Source of the DNA: Gloeocapsopsis dulcis
Lineage (GTDB): Bacteria > Cyanobacteriota > Cyanobacteriia > Cyanobacteriales > Chroococcidiopsidaceae
Direction: 5' to 3'
DNA length: 64,000 nt
Assembly: GCF_032163395.1 (NCBI RefSeq)
Contig: NZ_CP119968.1
Span: 4,304,001 to 4,368,000 of the forward strand
The notes under the pieces were generated by a model that saw nothing but the letters and a program-made list of their open reading frames with translations, was not told the DNA's origin and ran no database searches. Below, piece by piece: positions 25,765-35,909 of the stretch; positions within the stretch are counted from its first letter, which is position 1, and each line of letters begins with the position of its first letter. A program made the position numbers and the translations under genes.

Positions 25765-26214
25765 TTAGAGTAGGTGAAATTCTTGAATTGCGGGAATAAA
25801 GTTTTTGTTTTCATGACTCGGACGGCTAAGTTTAATTAAAGCAAAACGTTGCAAAGGTGTGAGTGAATGCCATTGCTGCAATGTAATTGTCATACCGACT
25901 TCTTCAGCTTTTACAATTAAATCCCGGGGAACTTCTGTGCCATTCAGCCATGCGGGGTGAGGATCTATTGGTAGTTCTTTTGCCGCAACACCTGTATGTT
26001 GTTGTACTAATTGTTGTAAAAACTCTCGATAAGCGGTTAGTTCTTCACAGCTACAAGGCTTTTCAACTAACGCTTGACGTTCAGTCGCACTAAACTGAGT
26101 CCAATGTGATAATTTTAATTTCACTCCACATGTATCTAATTTATAGCGTACTTGCATCGGAATACAGCGCAGACTCTCAACAAAATCAGCCTCAAATTGA
26201 AAAAACTCATTCAT
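25765..26214 (-). CDS. Nitrate reductase associated protein
   Basis: A 149-residue soluble protein. It has the family pattern FQFEADFVESLRCIPMQVRYKLDTCGVKLKL, then WTQFSATERQALVEKPCSCEELTAYREFL, and near the end ITLQQWHSLTPLQRFALIKL. The family was named for linkage to nitrate reductase in cyanobacteria. Its biochemical role is unknown, and no nitrate genes are in this window. The stop of the psiE gene precedes its start by two bases, so the two form an operon. Confidence 0.82.
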   Translation of the reverse strand: MNEFFQFEADFVESLRCIPMQVRYKLDTCGVKLKLSHWTQFSATERQALVEKPCSCEELTAYREFLQQLVQQHTGVAAKELPIDPHPAWLNGTEVPRDLIVKAEEVGMTITLQQWHSLTPLQRFALIKLSRPSHENKNFIPAIQEFHLL

Positions 26215-26216
26215 AG

Positions 26217-26684
26217 TTAATGTGGTTGTCGGGGTTGAGCATTACGAATTATCCAGTAACTAATTGATAAACCTAAAATAGCGATCGCAAGACCAATTAA
26301 CTCAATTCCTCCAGTCTTTTGTAAGTCAAGAATAATAAATTTTCTGGCTACGGCAATTAACGAAGTCACGATTACTAGTTCAACTTGAATAACGTGCTTG
26401 CGTAGATAAGCTGTAATGTTTTCTAAGAGTTCTAGGGCAATTAAAATATTGAGAAATAAACCAAATACTTCAAATAAAGTCCTTGTAAAAAAACCAACAG
26501 GTGCAGAAAATATATCTTGTAGTAAGATAACAAATAAATCGTAAACAGCAACGAGAATTACAATTATCATCAGCACCGACAGTAACTTAGAAACAATCGT
26601 TTCGATCTTGCTGATTATTGTTAAAAAGTTATTGTCACTCAAGCTGGCTGCAATGCGCCGCGATAATTTTCTTAACCAAGACAT
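26217..26684 (-). CDS. PsiE-like membrane protein
   Basis: A 155-residue protein with four hydrophobic helices in the layout of the phosphate-starvation-inducible PsiE family: LLSVLMIIVILVAVYDLFVILL, FGLFLNILIALELLENI, ELVIVTSLIAVARKFIIL and LIGLAIAILGLSISYWIIR. The central ALELLENITAYL segment is characteristic. The role is unknown. It heads a two-gene operon with the nitrate-reductase-associated gene. Confidence 0.82.
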   Translation of the reverse strand: MSWLRKLSRRIAASLSDNNFLTIISKIETIVSKLLSVLMIIVILVAVYDLFVILLQDIFSAPVGFFTRTLFEVFGLFLNILIALELLENITAYLRKHVIQVELVIVTSLIAVARKFIILDLQKTGGIELIGLAIAILGLSISYWIIRNAQPRQPH

Positions 26685-26757
26685 TTTTAAATAACAGACA
26701 TAAAAGCATATGCACAGAGGATACTTGATTAAGAGTCCTAAAACAACACTGTGCCGA

Positions 26758-28089
26758 TTACTCTACAGCAGTTATCTCTAAATAACGCGATCGCTGTGTT
26801 TGAATCAATGATAACTGTGTCGTTAGCAGAAAACTCACAAAACTCGCAATCACAATCACAGGTAACATCGCTGTATCAGATAACACACTGAGAATCACAC
26901 TTGTACTAATCGGTGTTTTAGTCACTGCGACATTTACCGCAGCCATTAGACAAACCATACCAATAGTTGGGTGAATCTGGGGAAATGCTAAAGCGATCGC
27001 CAATCCAATCGCTGCACCAATATAAAACAAAGGAAAAATAAATCCGCCGCGAAAACCAGAATGAAGAGTACAACTAATTGCCAACATTTTCGCTGCTGCG
27101 ATCGCCAGTAACATTGTTATGCCAAAAGTTGCTCCAGTTTCAACAATTGTTTCTATTTCTTTTTCACCAAAAAAGAGCGTTTGTGGCAAGAAATAAGCAA
27201 TTATTCCAATTGACAAACCACCCAAAGTAGCAAGGAGAATTCTGTGATGTGCAATATACTCACTCAAATGACCTATACCACGAAATAGCAAAACAAATAT
27301 CAAGGCAATAAACGCACCAATTGCACCAAGCAATGCACCTTCAGCCAAATTTATTAATGACAGTTTAGGAATTGCTGTGAAGTGATATATTCCACCTATG
27401 GTTAATCCAGTATTGAGGCGAAAGACACAAAAGCTCAAAATTGCCGAGAGTACCGCCGGAACTAATGCCTCATAGTATTCTAAACCGCGACGATGGGGAA
27501 TTTCTAATGCAAACAATGCTCCACCAAGTGGTGCGCCAAAAAATGCTCCCAGCGCTGCACTCATTCCACAAAAAGTCATCACGCGAGTACTTCTAGCTGT
27601 TAGGTTGAGTTTTCTTCCTAGCCAACCACCAAAGCTACCATTAACCTGAACTAATGGTGCTTCGGGACCTGCACTACCACCAAATGCGATCGAAAATAAA
27701 GAAGCAATAACCATCGCCGGTGTTTGACGAATTGTAATGTGTCCTGGATCGTGTACTTTGTCAACTACAAATGCAACTTCACCAGGAAGCCCCATAAAGT
27801 ACAAAGTCAAACCAACAAGCAAGCCACCAATAGTAGTAGCAATCCAAACATAATTTTTGGCTAAAAACTCACTAGCAAAGTTTAATTTGATAAATTCAGG
27901 AATACTTTGCCAGACAATATCTATACTTGCTTCTAACGTATAATAATAGGCTGTCGCCACTAACCCGCCAGTAATACCAATAATAGCTGCGAGTAAAATA
28001 AGTTGCTGATAACTTAGCTCATCATGCCTACGACTCGCTGAATCAGAAGGACTTGCAATCGCGCTTTGACTAGAAGCAGATGATGACAT
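26758..28089 (-). CDS. ClC family chloride channel or H+/Cl- antiporter
   Basis: A 443-residue multi-helix membrane protein of the ClC family. Key regions are FGGSAGPEAPLVQ, with the gating Glu after GP, and GAFFGAPLGGALFALE, which lines the selectivity filter, plus HSGFRGGFIFPLFYIGAAIG. The N-terminal ~25 residues are Ser-rich and probably cytoplasmic. No CBS domains are present. These proteins carry chloride or similar anions. Whether it is a channel or an antiporter cannot be decided here. Confidence 0.9.
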   Translation of the reverse strand: MSSSASSQSAIASPSDSASRRHDELSYQQLILLAAIIGITGGLVATAYYYTLEASIDIVWQSIPEFIKLNFASEFLAKNYVWIATTIGGLLVGLTLYFMGLPGEVAFVVDKVHDPGHITIRQTPAMVIASLFSIAFGGSAGPEAPLVQVNGSFGGWLGRKLNLTARSTRVMTFCGMSAALGAFFGAPLGGALFALEIPHRRGLEYYEALVPAVLSAILSFCVFRLNTGLTIGGIYHFTAIPKLSLINLAEGALLGAIGAFIALIFVLLFRGIGHLSEYIAHHRILLATLGGLSIGIIAYFLPQTLFFGEKEIETIVETGATFGITMLLAIAAAKMLAISCTLHSGFRGGFIFPLFYIGAAIGLAIALAFPQIHPTIGMVCLMAAVNVAVTKTPISTSVILSVLSDTAMLPVIVIASFVSFLLTTQLSLIQTQRSRYLEITAVE

Positions 28090-28311
28090 GGAATGTCCTA
28101 AATATAAACCCTAATGACTTAACTTATGCAAAGTGACTTTTTATTAACCTATTGGGTATCCAGCAAGATTGTTGTAGACATTGTTACCAAAAGCGATCGC
28201 ATTTGTGACTTCGACTAGCACCACGGAGACAGCGAGTGTAATAAACTGTAATCTTGAGAGACTTAGTGGATAATACTTTTAAGAAAAACAAATTTTTGTA
28301 GTGATTAAACT

Positions 28312-28878
28312 GTGTCTGTGAATGCGCCTACTAAAGATGCTACCTTTCGCATCTCACCAATCATTCGGATTACGCTATTGAGTCTATATGTTGCCTTAAC
28401 AGGACCTTTGCCTTTTTTATCACAAGTCACTGCTGCGCCTGTTCCACCAGTGTGGCTGTGGGTAGGAATCGGTATTGGGGCGATCGCCTTATATGCAGCG
28501 TTGTGTGAAAGAGTCATCGTCGATGAACAACAGATTCAAGTCACTTATCCAAGTTGGGTACCCAAGTTTTTTCGTCAAGGGTGGGTGCTACCTTGGTCAG
28601 AGGTCAAAGATTTAAAACCGCGTACTACAGGTCAAGGCGGGTTAGTATACTACTTTCTAAGTAAAGAAGGAAAAGGTTACTTGTTACCAATGCGAGTAGC
28701 AGGTTTTACCAGGTTGGTAGATTACGTACAAGTAAAAACAGGTATCGATACAACTGATGTGAAACCCTTAGCACAGCCTTGGATGTATTTAATTTTACTT
28801 GGGTTTACAATACTACTGTTGTTGGTAAATGCTTGGACGATTACTACTGCGATCGCACAAGGCACTTTAACCTCATAG
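28312..28878 (+). CDS. Conserved membrane protein, PH-like core
   Basis: A 188-residue protein with helices at about residues 18-38 and 45-65, then a cytoplasmic region, ERVIVDEQQIQVTYPSWVPKFFRQGWVLPWSEVKDLKP, resembling bacterial PH-like domains. A last helix, MYLILLGFTILLLLVNAWTI, follows. The start is the GTG at 28312. No function is assigned. It converges with the DUF29 gene, whose stop lies four bases away. Confidence 0.65.
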   Translation: MSVNAPTKDATFRISPIIRITLLSLYVALTGPLPFLSQVTAAPVPPVWLWVGIGIGAIALYAALCERVIVDEQQIQVTYPSWVPKFFRQGWVLPWSEVKDLKPRTTGQGGLVYYFLSKEGKGYLLPMRVAGFTRLVDYVQVKTGIDTTDVKPLAQPWMYLILLGFTILLLLVNAWTITTAIAQGTLTS

Positions 28879-28882
28879 TCTA

Positions 28883-29401
28883 TTACTGCTTGCCTTGCTT
28901 CCAATCTTGTCCCCCGATTAATTGAGTTAGTTCTTCATTAATAATCGTAGGCAACTCTTTAACCGAGTAAGTATAAGTTAAATTTAGTAAGTTTTGAGCC
29001 GTTGATAAAATGGAGCTGCGATCTACCATGTTTGTTAGCTGAAACGGAGTATAAGCCCCATTGTGTACTTCTACACTCGCGTCACTAATAGCAATTTCTA
29101 ACGATTCTTCTAGCTTTGGTTCCCATTCGTCTTTCTTGACGTAGTATGAAGTGTTGTTGTCTTGGAGGTTCAGCTTTTTAATCTCTACAATCGATCCTCG
29201 AATAGAAGCAGCCCAAGAGTTGGTTAAACGCTGCTCAACTTGATTTTTAATTAAATGAATCAGCATCCTGATCAAAAAGGATTCAATCGCTCGTAGAATT
29301 GCCTTTCTATTCATACCATCTAATTCATCTACAAGCGCTAGAGCATCTGCGTAGCGTTGTTCAAGGATGCTGGCTTTTAAATCTGCTAGTTCTTGAAACA
29401 T
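28883..29401 (-). CDS. DUF29 family protein
   Basis: A 172-residue protein of the DUF29 family, which is abundant in cyanobacteria. Motifs are RYADALALVDELDGMNRKA, then FLIRMLIHLIKNQVEQRLTNSWAASIR. Predicted all-helical and soluble. The function is unknown. This copy is intact and longer than the usual ~145 residues because of a C-terminal region (YTYSVKELPTIINEELTQLI). It contrasts with the broken copy at 2197-2331. Confidence 0.8.
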   Translation of the reverse strand: MFQELADLKASILEQRYADALALVDELDGMNRKAILRAIESFLIRMLIHLIKNQVEQRLTNSWAASIRGSIVEIKKLNLQDNNTSYYVKKDEWEPKLEESLEIAISDASVEVHNGAYTPFQLTNMVDRSSILSTAQNLLNLTYTYSVKELPTIINEELTQLIGGQDWKQGKQ

Positions 29402-29562
29402 TAAATTAGCTTGAACACAGTTATACTATGTTTTTGTGTGTTTCAATGCTATTATAGTTGGTCTTAATTTATACGGAACCTACAACAATCAGGGCGTTTC
29501 GCTTAGTCTCATCTAGCGTCATGATGAAATAACAGTGTTTATGTTTGAGGTATAAATAGCGA

Positions 29563-30306
29563 GTGCCAATACAGCTACAGTTACAACAAGTAAGTTTATC
29601 AGCTTCACTGGGTTCACAAGATTTATTGCAAGACATTTCTTTTGATGTTGCAAGAGGCGATCGCATAGCAATTGTAGGTCCATCTGGTGCAGGTAAAACC
29701 TCTTTGTTGCGCCTATTGAACCGCTTAAGCGAACCTAATGCCGGTGTGATTCAGTTTGAAAATCAAGACTATCGCCAAATTCCAGTACTTCAACTACGCC
29801 AAGAAATTGTCCTCGTACCGCAAGAGTCTAAGCTGTTGGGAATGACAGTACAAGATGCGATCGCCTATCCCCTGGTTTTACGCAAATTACCAAAACAACA
29901 AATTCAACAGCGTGTCTCCCACTGGATTGAAACACTACACGTTCCTGTGGAGTGGCTAGATCGAAACGAGTTGCAACTTTCTGTAGGACAACGACAGTTA
30001 GTTGCGATCGCACGGGCTTTAGTCACTCAGCCGAAAATATTATTATTAGATGAACCAACATCTGCTTTAGATGCTGGGAGGACTTCACACTTAGTAGAAG
30101 TATTAACCGATTTAGCCACAACTCACCAAACAACGATTTTGATGGTGAATCATCAACTAGAGATTGCAGAGTTATTTTGTACGCGAGTTCTGCATTTTCA
30201 ACTAGGTAGATTAATTCAAGATGAACCCGCTTCCAGTATAAACTGGCACAAACTCCGAGAAAGTTTAATTCAAGCCGAAGCCGCAGTAGTAGCAGAGTGG
30301 GGCTAA
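29563..30306 (+). CDS. ABC transporter ATP-binding protein
   Basis: A 247-residue ATPase subunit with Walker A GPSGAGKTS, Q-loop LVPQES, signature LSVGQRQ, Walker B ILLLDEPTSALD and switch His in MVNHQLE. The start is GTG 29563. It resembles the stand-alone FetA/YbbL-like ATPases, but no permease gene is adjacent, so the partner and cargo are unknown. Its stop overlaps the stop of the small minus-strand gene by four bases. Confidence 0.88.
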   Translation: MPIQLQLQQVSLSASLGSQDLLQDISFDVARGDRIAIVGPSGAGKTSLLRLLNRLSEPNAGVIQFENQDYRQIPVLQLRQEIVLVPQESKLLGMTVQDAIAYPLVLRKLPKQQIQQRVSHWIETLHVPVEWLDRNELQLSVGQRQLVAIARALVTQPKILLLDEPTSALDAGRTSHLVEVLTDLATTHQTTILMVNHQLEIAELFCTRVLHFQLGRLIQDEPASSINWHKLRESLIQAEAAVVAEWG

Positions 30307-30521
30307 TTTCTCGTTAATAAATCTCTAATAATTTGGGGAAGTTGCACAATTTGCTGCCAAAGTTGTTGTGGCTGAACGCCTAAGCCTAGTTGTAAGATTA
30401 AAACAATTGCTGCGACTGTAAGGGCTGTGCTAAGCGTTGTCTTGACTACTCTAATTAATGCAGTGAATACTAACCAAGCTACAATCAAAGCTGCAATGAA
30501 AACAATTAAATCTATTGGCAT
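30303..30521 (-). CDS. Small membrane protein
   Basis: A 72-residue protein starting at ATG 30521 (MPIDLIVF). It has two hydrophobic segments, VFIAALIVAWLVFTALI and ALTVAAIVLILQLGLGV, then a polar tail with PQQLWQQIVQLPQIIRDLL. It looks like a conserved cyanobacterial membrane protein without known function. It is convergent with the ABC ATPase gene. Confidence 0.55.
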   Translation of the reverse strand: MPIDLIVFIAALIVAWLVFTALIRVVKTTLSTALTVAAIVLILQLGLGVQPQQLWQQIVQLPQIIRDLLTRN

Positions 30522-30663
30522 AATTTGCCTCAAAAACTTTAGATTTTATTTGACTTATTCTATTCTGTTTTTGGATAATTAGATTAGGTAGAAAAACTAG
30601 CAATATAGCTAAAGATGAATTTTACTAACCCATCCTCATCACACAATCACTTGGGTAATTATC

Positions 30664-32013
30664 ATGAACTCATCTATGCATTGGCAGCAACTATTATCCC
30701 GTAGTCGATTGTTGACAGATTTAAACCTAGGCGATCCTGGACGTACACCTTTTGAAAAAGACTTTGATAAAATTATTTTCTCTTCTTATTTTAGAAGATT
30801 GAAAGACAAAACACAAGTTTTTTCTCTCGTAGATAATGACTATATTCGTAGTCGATTAAGTCATAGTTTAGAAGCTTCGTGTGTAGGTAGAACTCTTGGT
30901 ACACTTGTTGGTCAAGAAATAGTTAAACGACACTCTCATGAATTACAAGATTATACTGCGAGAGATTTTGGTGATATTATAGCTGCGGCTTGTTTAGCTC
31001 ACGATATTGGCAATCCTCCTTTTGGTCATGCGGGTGAAGATGCGATTCAAGAGTGGTTTAAATCTCCTAATGCTGCGGCAGTGCTATCGTTATTAACTCC
31101 TGAACAACAAGCAGATTTCAAGTATTTTGAAGGTAATGCTCAAGGTTTTAGAATTCTTACAAAACTAGACAAACCACAGCATCGTCAAGGTTTACAATTT
31201 ACTTGTGCAACTTTAGCAACATTTACAAAATATCCACGAGAAGCTGGAATTAATAGTAACTCGTTTAATCAATACAATAGTAATTCTGATAATAAAAGTA
31301 CTAAAAAACATGGTTTTTTTCAAGAAGAAAAAGATGTTTTTACTCAAATTGCTGAAGAGGTAGGTTTAATCCGCCGTAAAGAGCATTTATCTTGGTGGTG
31401 CAGACATCCATTAGTTTTTCTTGTCGAAGCAGCAGATGATATCTGTTACCATATTGTAGATTTAGAAGATGGCTTTTCAATGGGTTATATCGACTATGCA
31501 GCAGCTAAGATGTGGCTCAGTGAGATTTTAACAGGAGAAAAAATAGATATTTTAGATGATAAAAAAGAGCATATTAAGTATTTAAGAGCTAGAGCAATTC
31601 ATAAATTAATCACAGAAGTCAAACAAGTTTTTCTTGATAATGAGAAGCAAATCTTGTCTGGTAGTTTTGATAGTCCAATAACCTCACAGATAGAGTCGGG
31701 TTTCAAATTAAAAGAAATTATAGACTTAACGCGCAAAAATGTGTATGAAGCCTGTGAAGTTGTTGAAGTAAAAGTTGCTGGTTATGAAGTAATTGGTGGT
31801 TTGTTAGAAGAATTTGTTAATGCTGTTACTAATAATAACTTATCAAAAAGTTATTTAACTAAAAAACTCTTACCTAATTTTAAAGATAATGATGAGAAAC
31901 TTTATCAAAAAATTTTACAAGTAACAGATTATATTTCTGGAATGACAGATTCTTACGCAGTTTCTTTGTTTAAGAAAATCAAAGGAATTTCTTTACCGCG
32001 TGGCGGAAGGTAG
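30664..32013 (+). CDS. dgt: dGTPase (deoxyguanosinetriphosphate triphosphohydrolase)
   Basis: A 449-residue HD-domain protein. The N-terminus has DPGRTPFEKDFDKIIFSSYFRRLKDKTQVF. The metal-binding residues are the His of SRLSHSLE and the HD pair in AHDIGNPPFGHAGE, with a later Asp in EAADDICYHIVDLEDG. It splits dNTPs (classically dGTP) into nucleoside and triphosphate. Some relatives act in anti-phage defence by draining dNTPs. It lies between chromosomal genes about 1.3 kb upstream of the type I island, so a defence link is speculative. Confidence 0.9.
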   Translation: MNSSMHWQQLLSRSRLLTDLNLGDPGRTPFEKDFDKIIFSSYFRRLKDKTQVFSLVDNDYIRSRLSHSLEASCVGRTLGTLVGQEIVKRHSHELQDYTARDFGDIIAAACLAHDIGNPPFGHAGEDAIQEWFKSPNAAAVLSLLTPEQQADFKYFEGNAQGFRILTKLDKPQHRQGLQFTCATLATFTKYPREAGINSNSFNQYNSNSDNKSTKKHGFFQEEKDVFTQIAEEVGLIRRKEHLSWWCRHPLVFLVEAADDICYHIVDLEDGFSMGYIDYAAAKMWLSEILTGEKIDILDDKKEHIKYLRARAIHKLITEVKQVFLDNEKQILSGSFDSPITSQIESGFKLKEIIDLTRKNVYEACEVVEVKVAGYEVIGGLLEEFVNAVTNNNLSKSYLTKKLLPNFKDNDEKLYQKILQVTDYISGMTDSYAVSLFKKIKGISLPRGGR

Positions 32014-32082
32014 TTATTAGTATTTCATACAAATATAAAAAATATAGTTACAACAAATCATAATTCTCCTCTGCACTTTTGC

Positions 32083-32961
32083 TTATTGTTGCAGTTCTGC
32101 AATACGTTCTTGAGCATCTTGATAGTATTCTGGCTTTCGTTGTTCTTGATAGAGGTTAGCAGCTTGCTGAAAATCTTGTAGTGCTTGCTGATTGTTTCCT
32201 ATTGCACTGTAAGAAAGCGCTCGATTGTAATAAGCTTCAGCATAGTTAGAGTTAAGTTGTAAAGCTTGATTGAAATCAACGATCGCCCTGTGGTGATCTC
32301 CCACATTGTAATAGGCAATGCCTCGATTAAAATAGGCATCGGTGTCTTGAGGATTCAACTGTAATACTCGATTGTAGTCTGCGATCGCATCTTGATTGTC
32401 ACCGCGACGTCGGCGCACATTTCCGCGATTGTAATAAATTCCAGGTCGATCAGGCTCAAGCTCAATTGCTTGGTTAAAATCAGCCATTGCGCCGAGTTCA
32501 TCTCCTAAAGCAAAACGCAGAATACCGCGACTGTTGTAGGCTGAAGCAAACTGAGGATTGAGTTCAATTGCTCGATTGTAGTCTGCGATCGCCGCTTCGT
32601 TGTTTTCTAGACGATCGTAAGCCAGGGCACGGTTATAGAAAGTGGTAGCATTGTTCGGGTTAATTTTGATTGCTTGATTGTAATCGGCGATCGCACCTTG
32701 ACGATCTCCCAAGTCATCGCGGGCATTACCGCGATTTTCGTAAGCAGCTGCGTTGTTAGGATCGAGACGAATCACTTCTGTGAAACTGGCGATCGCGCCT
32801 TTAAAATCGCCTTGATTGTATCGGTTTACACCTTCATCGTATTGTTCCTGAAGGTCGCTTGTAGGAGTAGCTTGTGGTGTTTGAGCACTGACAATAGCAG
32901 GCGTACTACCGAGAATGTAAATAATGCCTAATACAGCAATATTGGTTGAAATGCGGTTCAT
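32083..32961 (-). CDS. Exported tetratricopeptide-repeat protein
   Basis: A 292-residue protein. The signal peptide (IAVLGIIYILGSTPAIVSAQ) is followed by about seven TPR units of 34 residues. Each has the pattern YNRGxxxxxxGDxxGAIADYNQAIxLNPN, for example NRGNVRRRRGDNQDAIADYN. It is likely periplasmic and used for protein binding. The strong internal repetition is expected for the family. It has no operon partner. Confidence 0.88.
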   Translation of the reverse strand: MNRISTNIAVLGIIYILGSTPAIVSAQTPQATPTSDLQEQYDEGVNRYNQGDFKGAIASFTEVIRLDPNNAAAYENRGNARDDLGDRQGAIADYNQAIKINPNNATTFYNRALAYDRLENNEAAIADYNRAIELNPQFASAYNSRGILRFALGDELGAMADFNQAIELEPDRPGIYYNRGNVRRRRGDNQDAIADYNRVLQLNPQDTDAYFNRGIAYYNVGDHHRAIVDFNQALQLNSNYAEAYYNRALSYSAIGNNQQALQDFQQAANLYQEQRKPEYYQDAQERIAELQQ

Positions 32962-33274
32962 AGCTTTACGTGATTATTGGACTAGACGCTGATTTTTTGT
33001 GTCAGTTTACACTTTTAACTTGTTCAACTAATCTCAGTGATAACTTACCAATGTGATAACTTGGTATGTAAATATTACGTAGCCAGACGCCGAATTGTTT
33101 CCACAGTACTTTACTAAGTATGAAGTCATAAATAAAGTTAGAGCTATTTTATCTCAAGCCCGTTTCATTACCTGCAAGGTGGTTAGTTGTGCTGTGGCTA
33201 GTGATTAGCAACTTAATAAAAAGAATTAAACCGCCATTGGCTTATCATTGTATCGACTATTTTGGTGGTGATTA
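32962..33274. other. Intergenic region before the type I restriction operon
   Basis: About 313 AT-rich bases between the divergent TPR and hsdM genes. I see no RNA gene, repeat or hairpin of note. It should contain the promoter for the long defence operon that follows. Confidence 0.4.
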
Positions 33275-35339
33275 ATGGCGCGGACAGAAAACGTAAGACA
33301 GCATGCTAACTTTATTTGGAGCGTTGCTGACCTTTTACGGGGTGATTACAAGCAGGCGGATTATGGCAAAGTTATTTTACCGTTTACTGTGTTGCGGCGG
33401 TTGGACTGCGTTTTAGAACCGACTAAAGAGATTATCATGGACTTTTAGGAAAGTAAAGTCTATGAATTTGAAGAACTCAGAGCCATTACTCAATCAAAAG
33501 GCTGGTGTACCGTTTCATAATATCAGCCAGCTTACATTTCAAAAATTAAAGGAAGACTCGGATAACGTTGCAGCAAATCTGAAAAACTTTATCAATGGCT
33601 TCTCAGCAGCAGGGCGAGAAATCATTGAATATTTCAACTTTAACGATCATATCAACCGTTTAGATGAGGCGAATTTATTATTTTTAATTGTTAAGAAGTT
33701 TGCTGAGATCGACTTGCACCCCGATGTCGTCTCAAACATGGAGATGGGCTATGTGTTTGAGGAATTAATTCGCAAGTTCTCAGAATTGTCGAATGAAACA
33801 GCGGGGGAACATTTCACGCCGCGTGAAGTGATTCGGTTGATGGTGAATCTACTATTTCTGAATGATCGCGAAACCTTGACTCAGAAAGGTATTGTCAAAA
33901 CTATTTACGATCCAGCCTGCGGCACGGGCGGGATGCTGTCGGTGGCAGAGGAGTACATTAAGGAACTGAACCTGGATGCAAAGCCTGTAGTCTTTGGGCA
34001 GGAGTTGAACCCAGAGTCCTATGCGATTTGCAAATCGGACATGCTGATTAAAGGGCAGAATGTCAGCAATATCAAGTTTGGCAATTCTTTCACAAATGAT
34101 GGGTTAGAGCGCGAAACCTTTGACTATATGCTGTCTAATCCACCGTTTGGGGTGGAGTGGAAGAAGGTGCAAACCCATGTGAAAGCAGAGCATGAGAAGA
34201 AGGGCTTTGATGGGCGGTTCGGTGCAGGGTTGCCGCGAATTTCGGATGGATCGTTTTTGTTTTTGCAACACATGATCGCCAAGATGAAGCGGGATAATGG
34301 CGGTTCTCGAATTGCCATTGTATTTAATGGATCGCCGCTATTTTCTGGTAGTGCAGGCAGTGGGGAAAGCGAAATCCGCAAGTGGATTATTGAAAATGAC
34401 ATGCTAGAAGCCATTGTTGCTTTACCCGATCAACTGTTCTACAACACGGGAATTTACACCTATATTTGGATTGTCACCAATGCCAAAGCACCAGAACGTC
34501 GGGGCAAAATCCAGCTGATCAACGGCATTCACTATTACAAAAAGATGAGCCGCAGCCTGGGCAATAAGCGTAACGTAATTGGCGATGGAGTAGAGGTAGT
34601 GCCCGATCAGATTGCTGAAATCACTCAAATTTATGGGGAGTTTCAACAAAATGCAACTCGCACTTTAGAGATAGAAGGCGCTAAGAAGGATGTGGTAGTT
34701 AGCAAGATTTTTGATAACAAGGATTTTGGCTACTGGCGAATTACGGTAGAGCGTCCGTTACGGCTAAATTTTCAGGCGAGTGAAGAACGGTTGGCACGGT
34801 TGGAAATAGAACCGGCGTTTGTGAATTTGGCAACCTCCAAACAACGAGGTGGACTGGCACAGATTGAGATTGCAGCAGGTAAGGTGTTTCAGGAGACGAT
34901 TAAAACGGCATTGCAAAGCTTAGGCGATCGCCTTTACAAAAACCGCGAAGTGTTTGAACAGGCGTTGAACAAGGCATTAAAAACAGCAAATATCAAAATT
35001 TCTGCCCCAGTAAAAAAGACAATTATGAATGTGCTGTCAGAACGAGATGAGACAGCGGATATTTGCACAGATAAGGACGGCAACCCAGAACCGGATTCAG
35101 ATTTACGGGATTATGAAAATGTGCCGTTGCAGGATGATATTGACGAGTATATGAAGCGCGAAGTGTTGCCCCATGTGCCGGATGCTTGGGTGGATGAGAG
35201 TAAAACGAAGATTGGCTATGAGATTCCATTTACGCGGCATTTTTATGAGTATGTGCCACCGCGACCATTAGAAGAGATTGAGCGAGAGATTAAGGACTTA
35301 GAGGATGAGATTCGCGGCATGTTAGACATGGTGTTGTAA
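33275..35339 (+). pseudogene. hsdM: Type I DNA methyltransferase HsdM, frameshifted
   Basis: Two frames join into one HsdM. The first (ATG 33275) reads [19 protein letters not shown] and [19 protein letters not shown], and stops at 33449. The second runs to 35339 from KVKSMNLKNSEPLL. A loss of about two bases near 33446-33452 explains the break. The catalytic parts are intact in the long frame: DPACGTGGMLS (SAM loop) and NPPFGVEW (the adenine N6-methylation motif). HsdM methylates DNA together with HsdS. Without its first ~60 residues, contacts with HsdS may be lost. It heads the ATGA-coupled operon. Confidence 0.88.
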
Positions 35340-35353
35340 GGAGGAAGGTAAAG

Positions 35354-35891
35354 ATGGTGCAAACAATCCCAGCATCTGAGGTTACACTACGCGAACTCAA
35401 ACAGGCATTTGGGTTACAGCAAGCTCTACCAACCTTTTTCCTAGAATGGTTGGAGACTCATGCCGCTTTGAGTGAGGCAGAGCAACATTTGTTAGATCGG
35501 GTGAAAGCCAATTTTGATTGAGACAGAAACCAGTGTGGATGTGGAAATGGAGGATGAAGGAGTAGTAATTCGAGGGCGCATTGATGTTGATGTACTAGTG
35601 CTAAAAAATCGCTTGTGGCTGTTAGTGATTGAGTCGAAGCGGAGTGATTTTGCAGTGACGCGGGCGATTCCTCAAGCCTTGGCTTATATGTTAGGAAACC
35701 CAGAGATGGCTCAACCAACGTTTGGCATGATTACGAATGGGAATGAGTTTTTGTTCTTGAAAGCGAGTCGTCAACCCACGGCTGAATATGCTAACTCCAG
35801 ACTATTTTCGTTGGTGAATCCAAATAATGAACTCTATACGGTTTTGCAAGTTCTGAAGCGGTTGGGGATGGAGGCGATCGCCAATGGCTAA
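35354..35891 (+). pseudogene. Short HsdR_N-like nuclease gene with internal deletion
   Basis: The first frame encodes VQTIPASEVTLRELKQAFG up to KANFD and a TGA. The second frame resumes with IETETSVDVEMEDEGVVIRGRIDV and the nuclease motif LLVIESKRSDFAVTRAIPQALAYML, ending at 35891. Complete cyanobacterial homologues, from memory, have some 50 residues between these parts, so there is an internal deletion with a frame change near 35511-35520. The Asp in GRIDVD and the ESKR motif fit a PD-(D/E)XK fold. It is probably inactive. Confidence 0.7.
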
Positions 35892-35909
35892 GGAATTTAC
35901 CACGATACG

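Noticed and set aside
30664-32013. dGTPase as part of the defence island
   Set aside because: It is separated from hsdM by the TPR gene on the opposite strand and matches ordinary chromosomal dgt.
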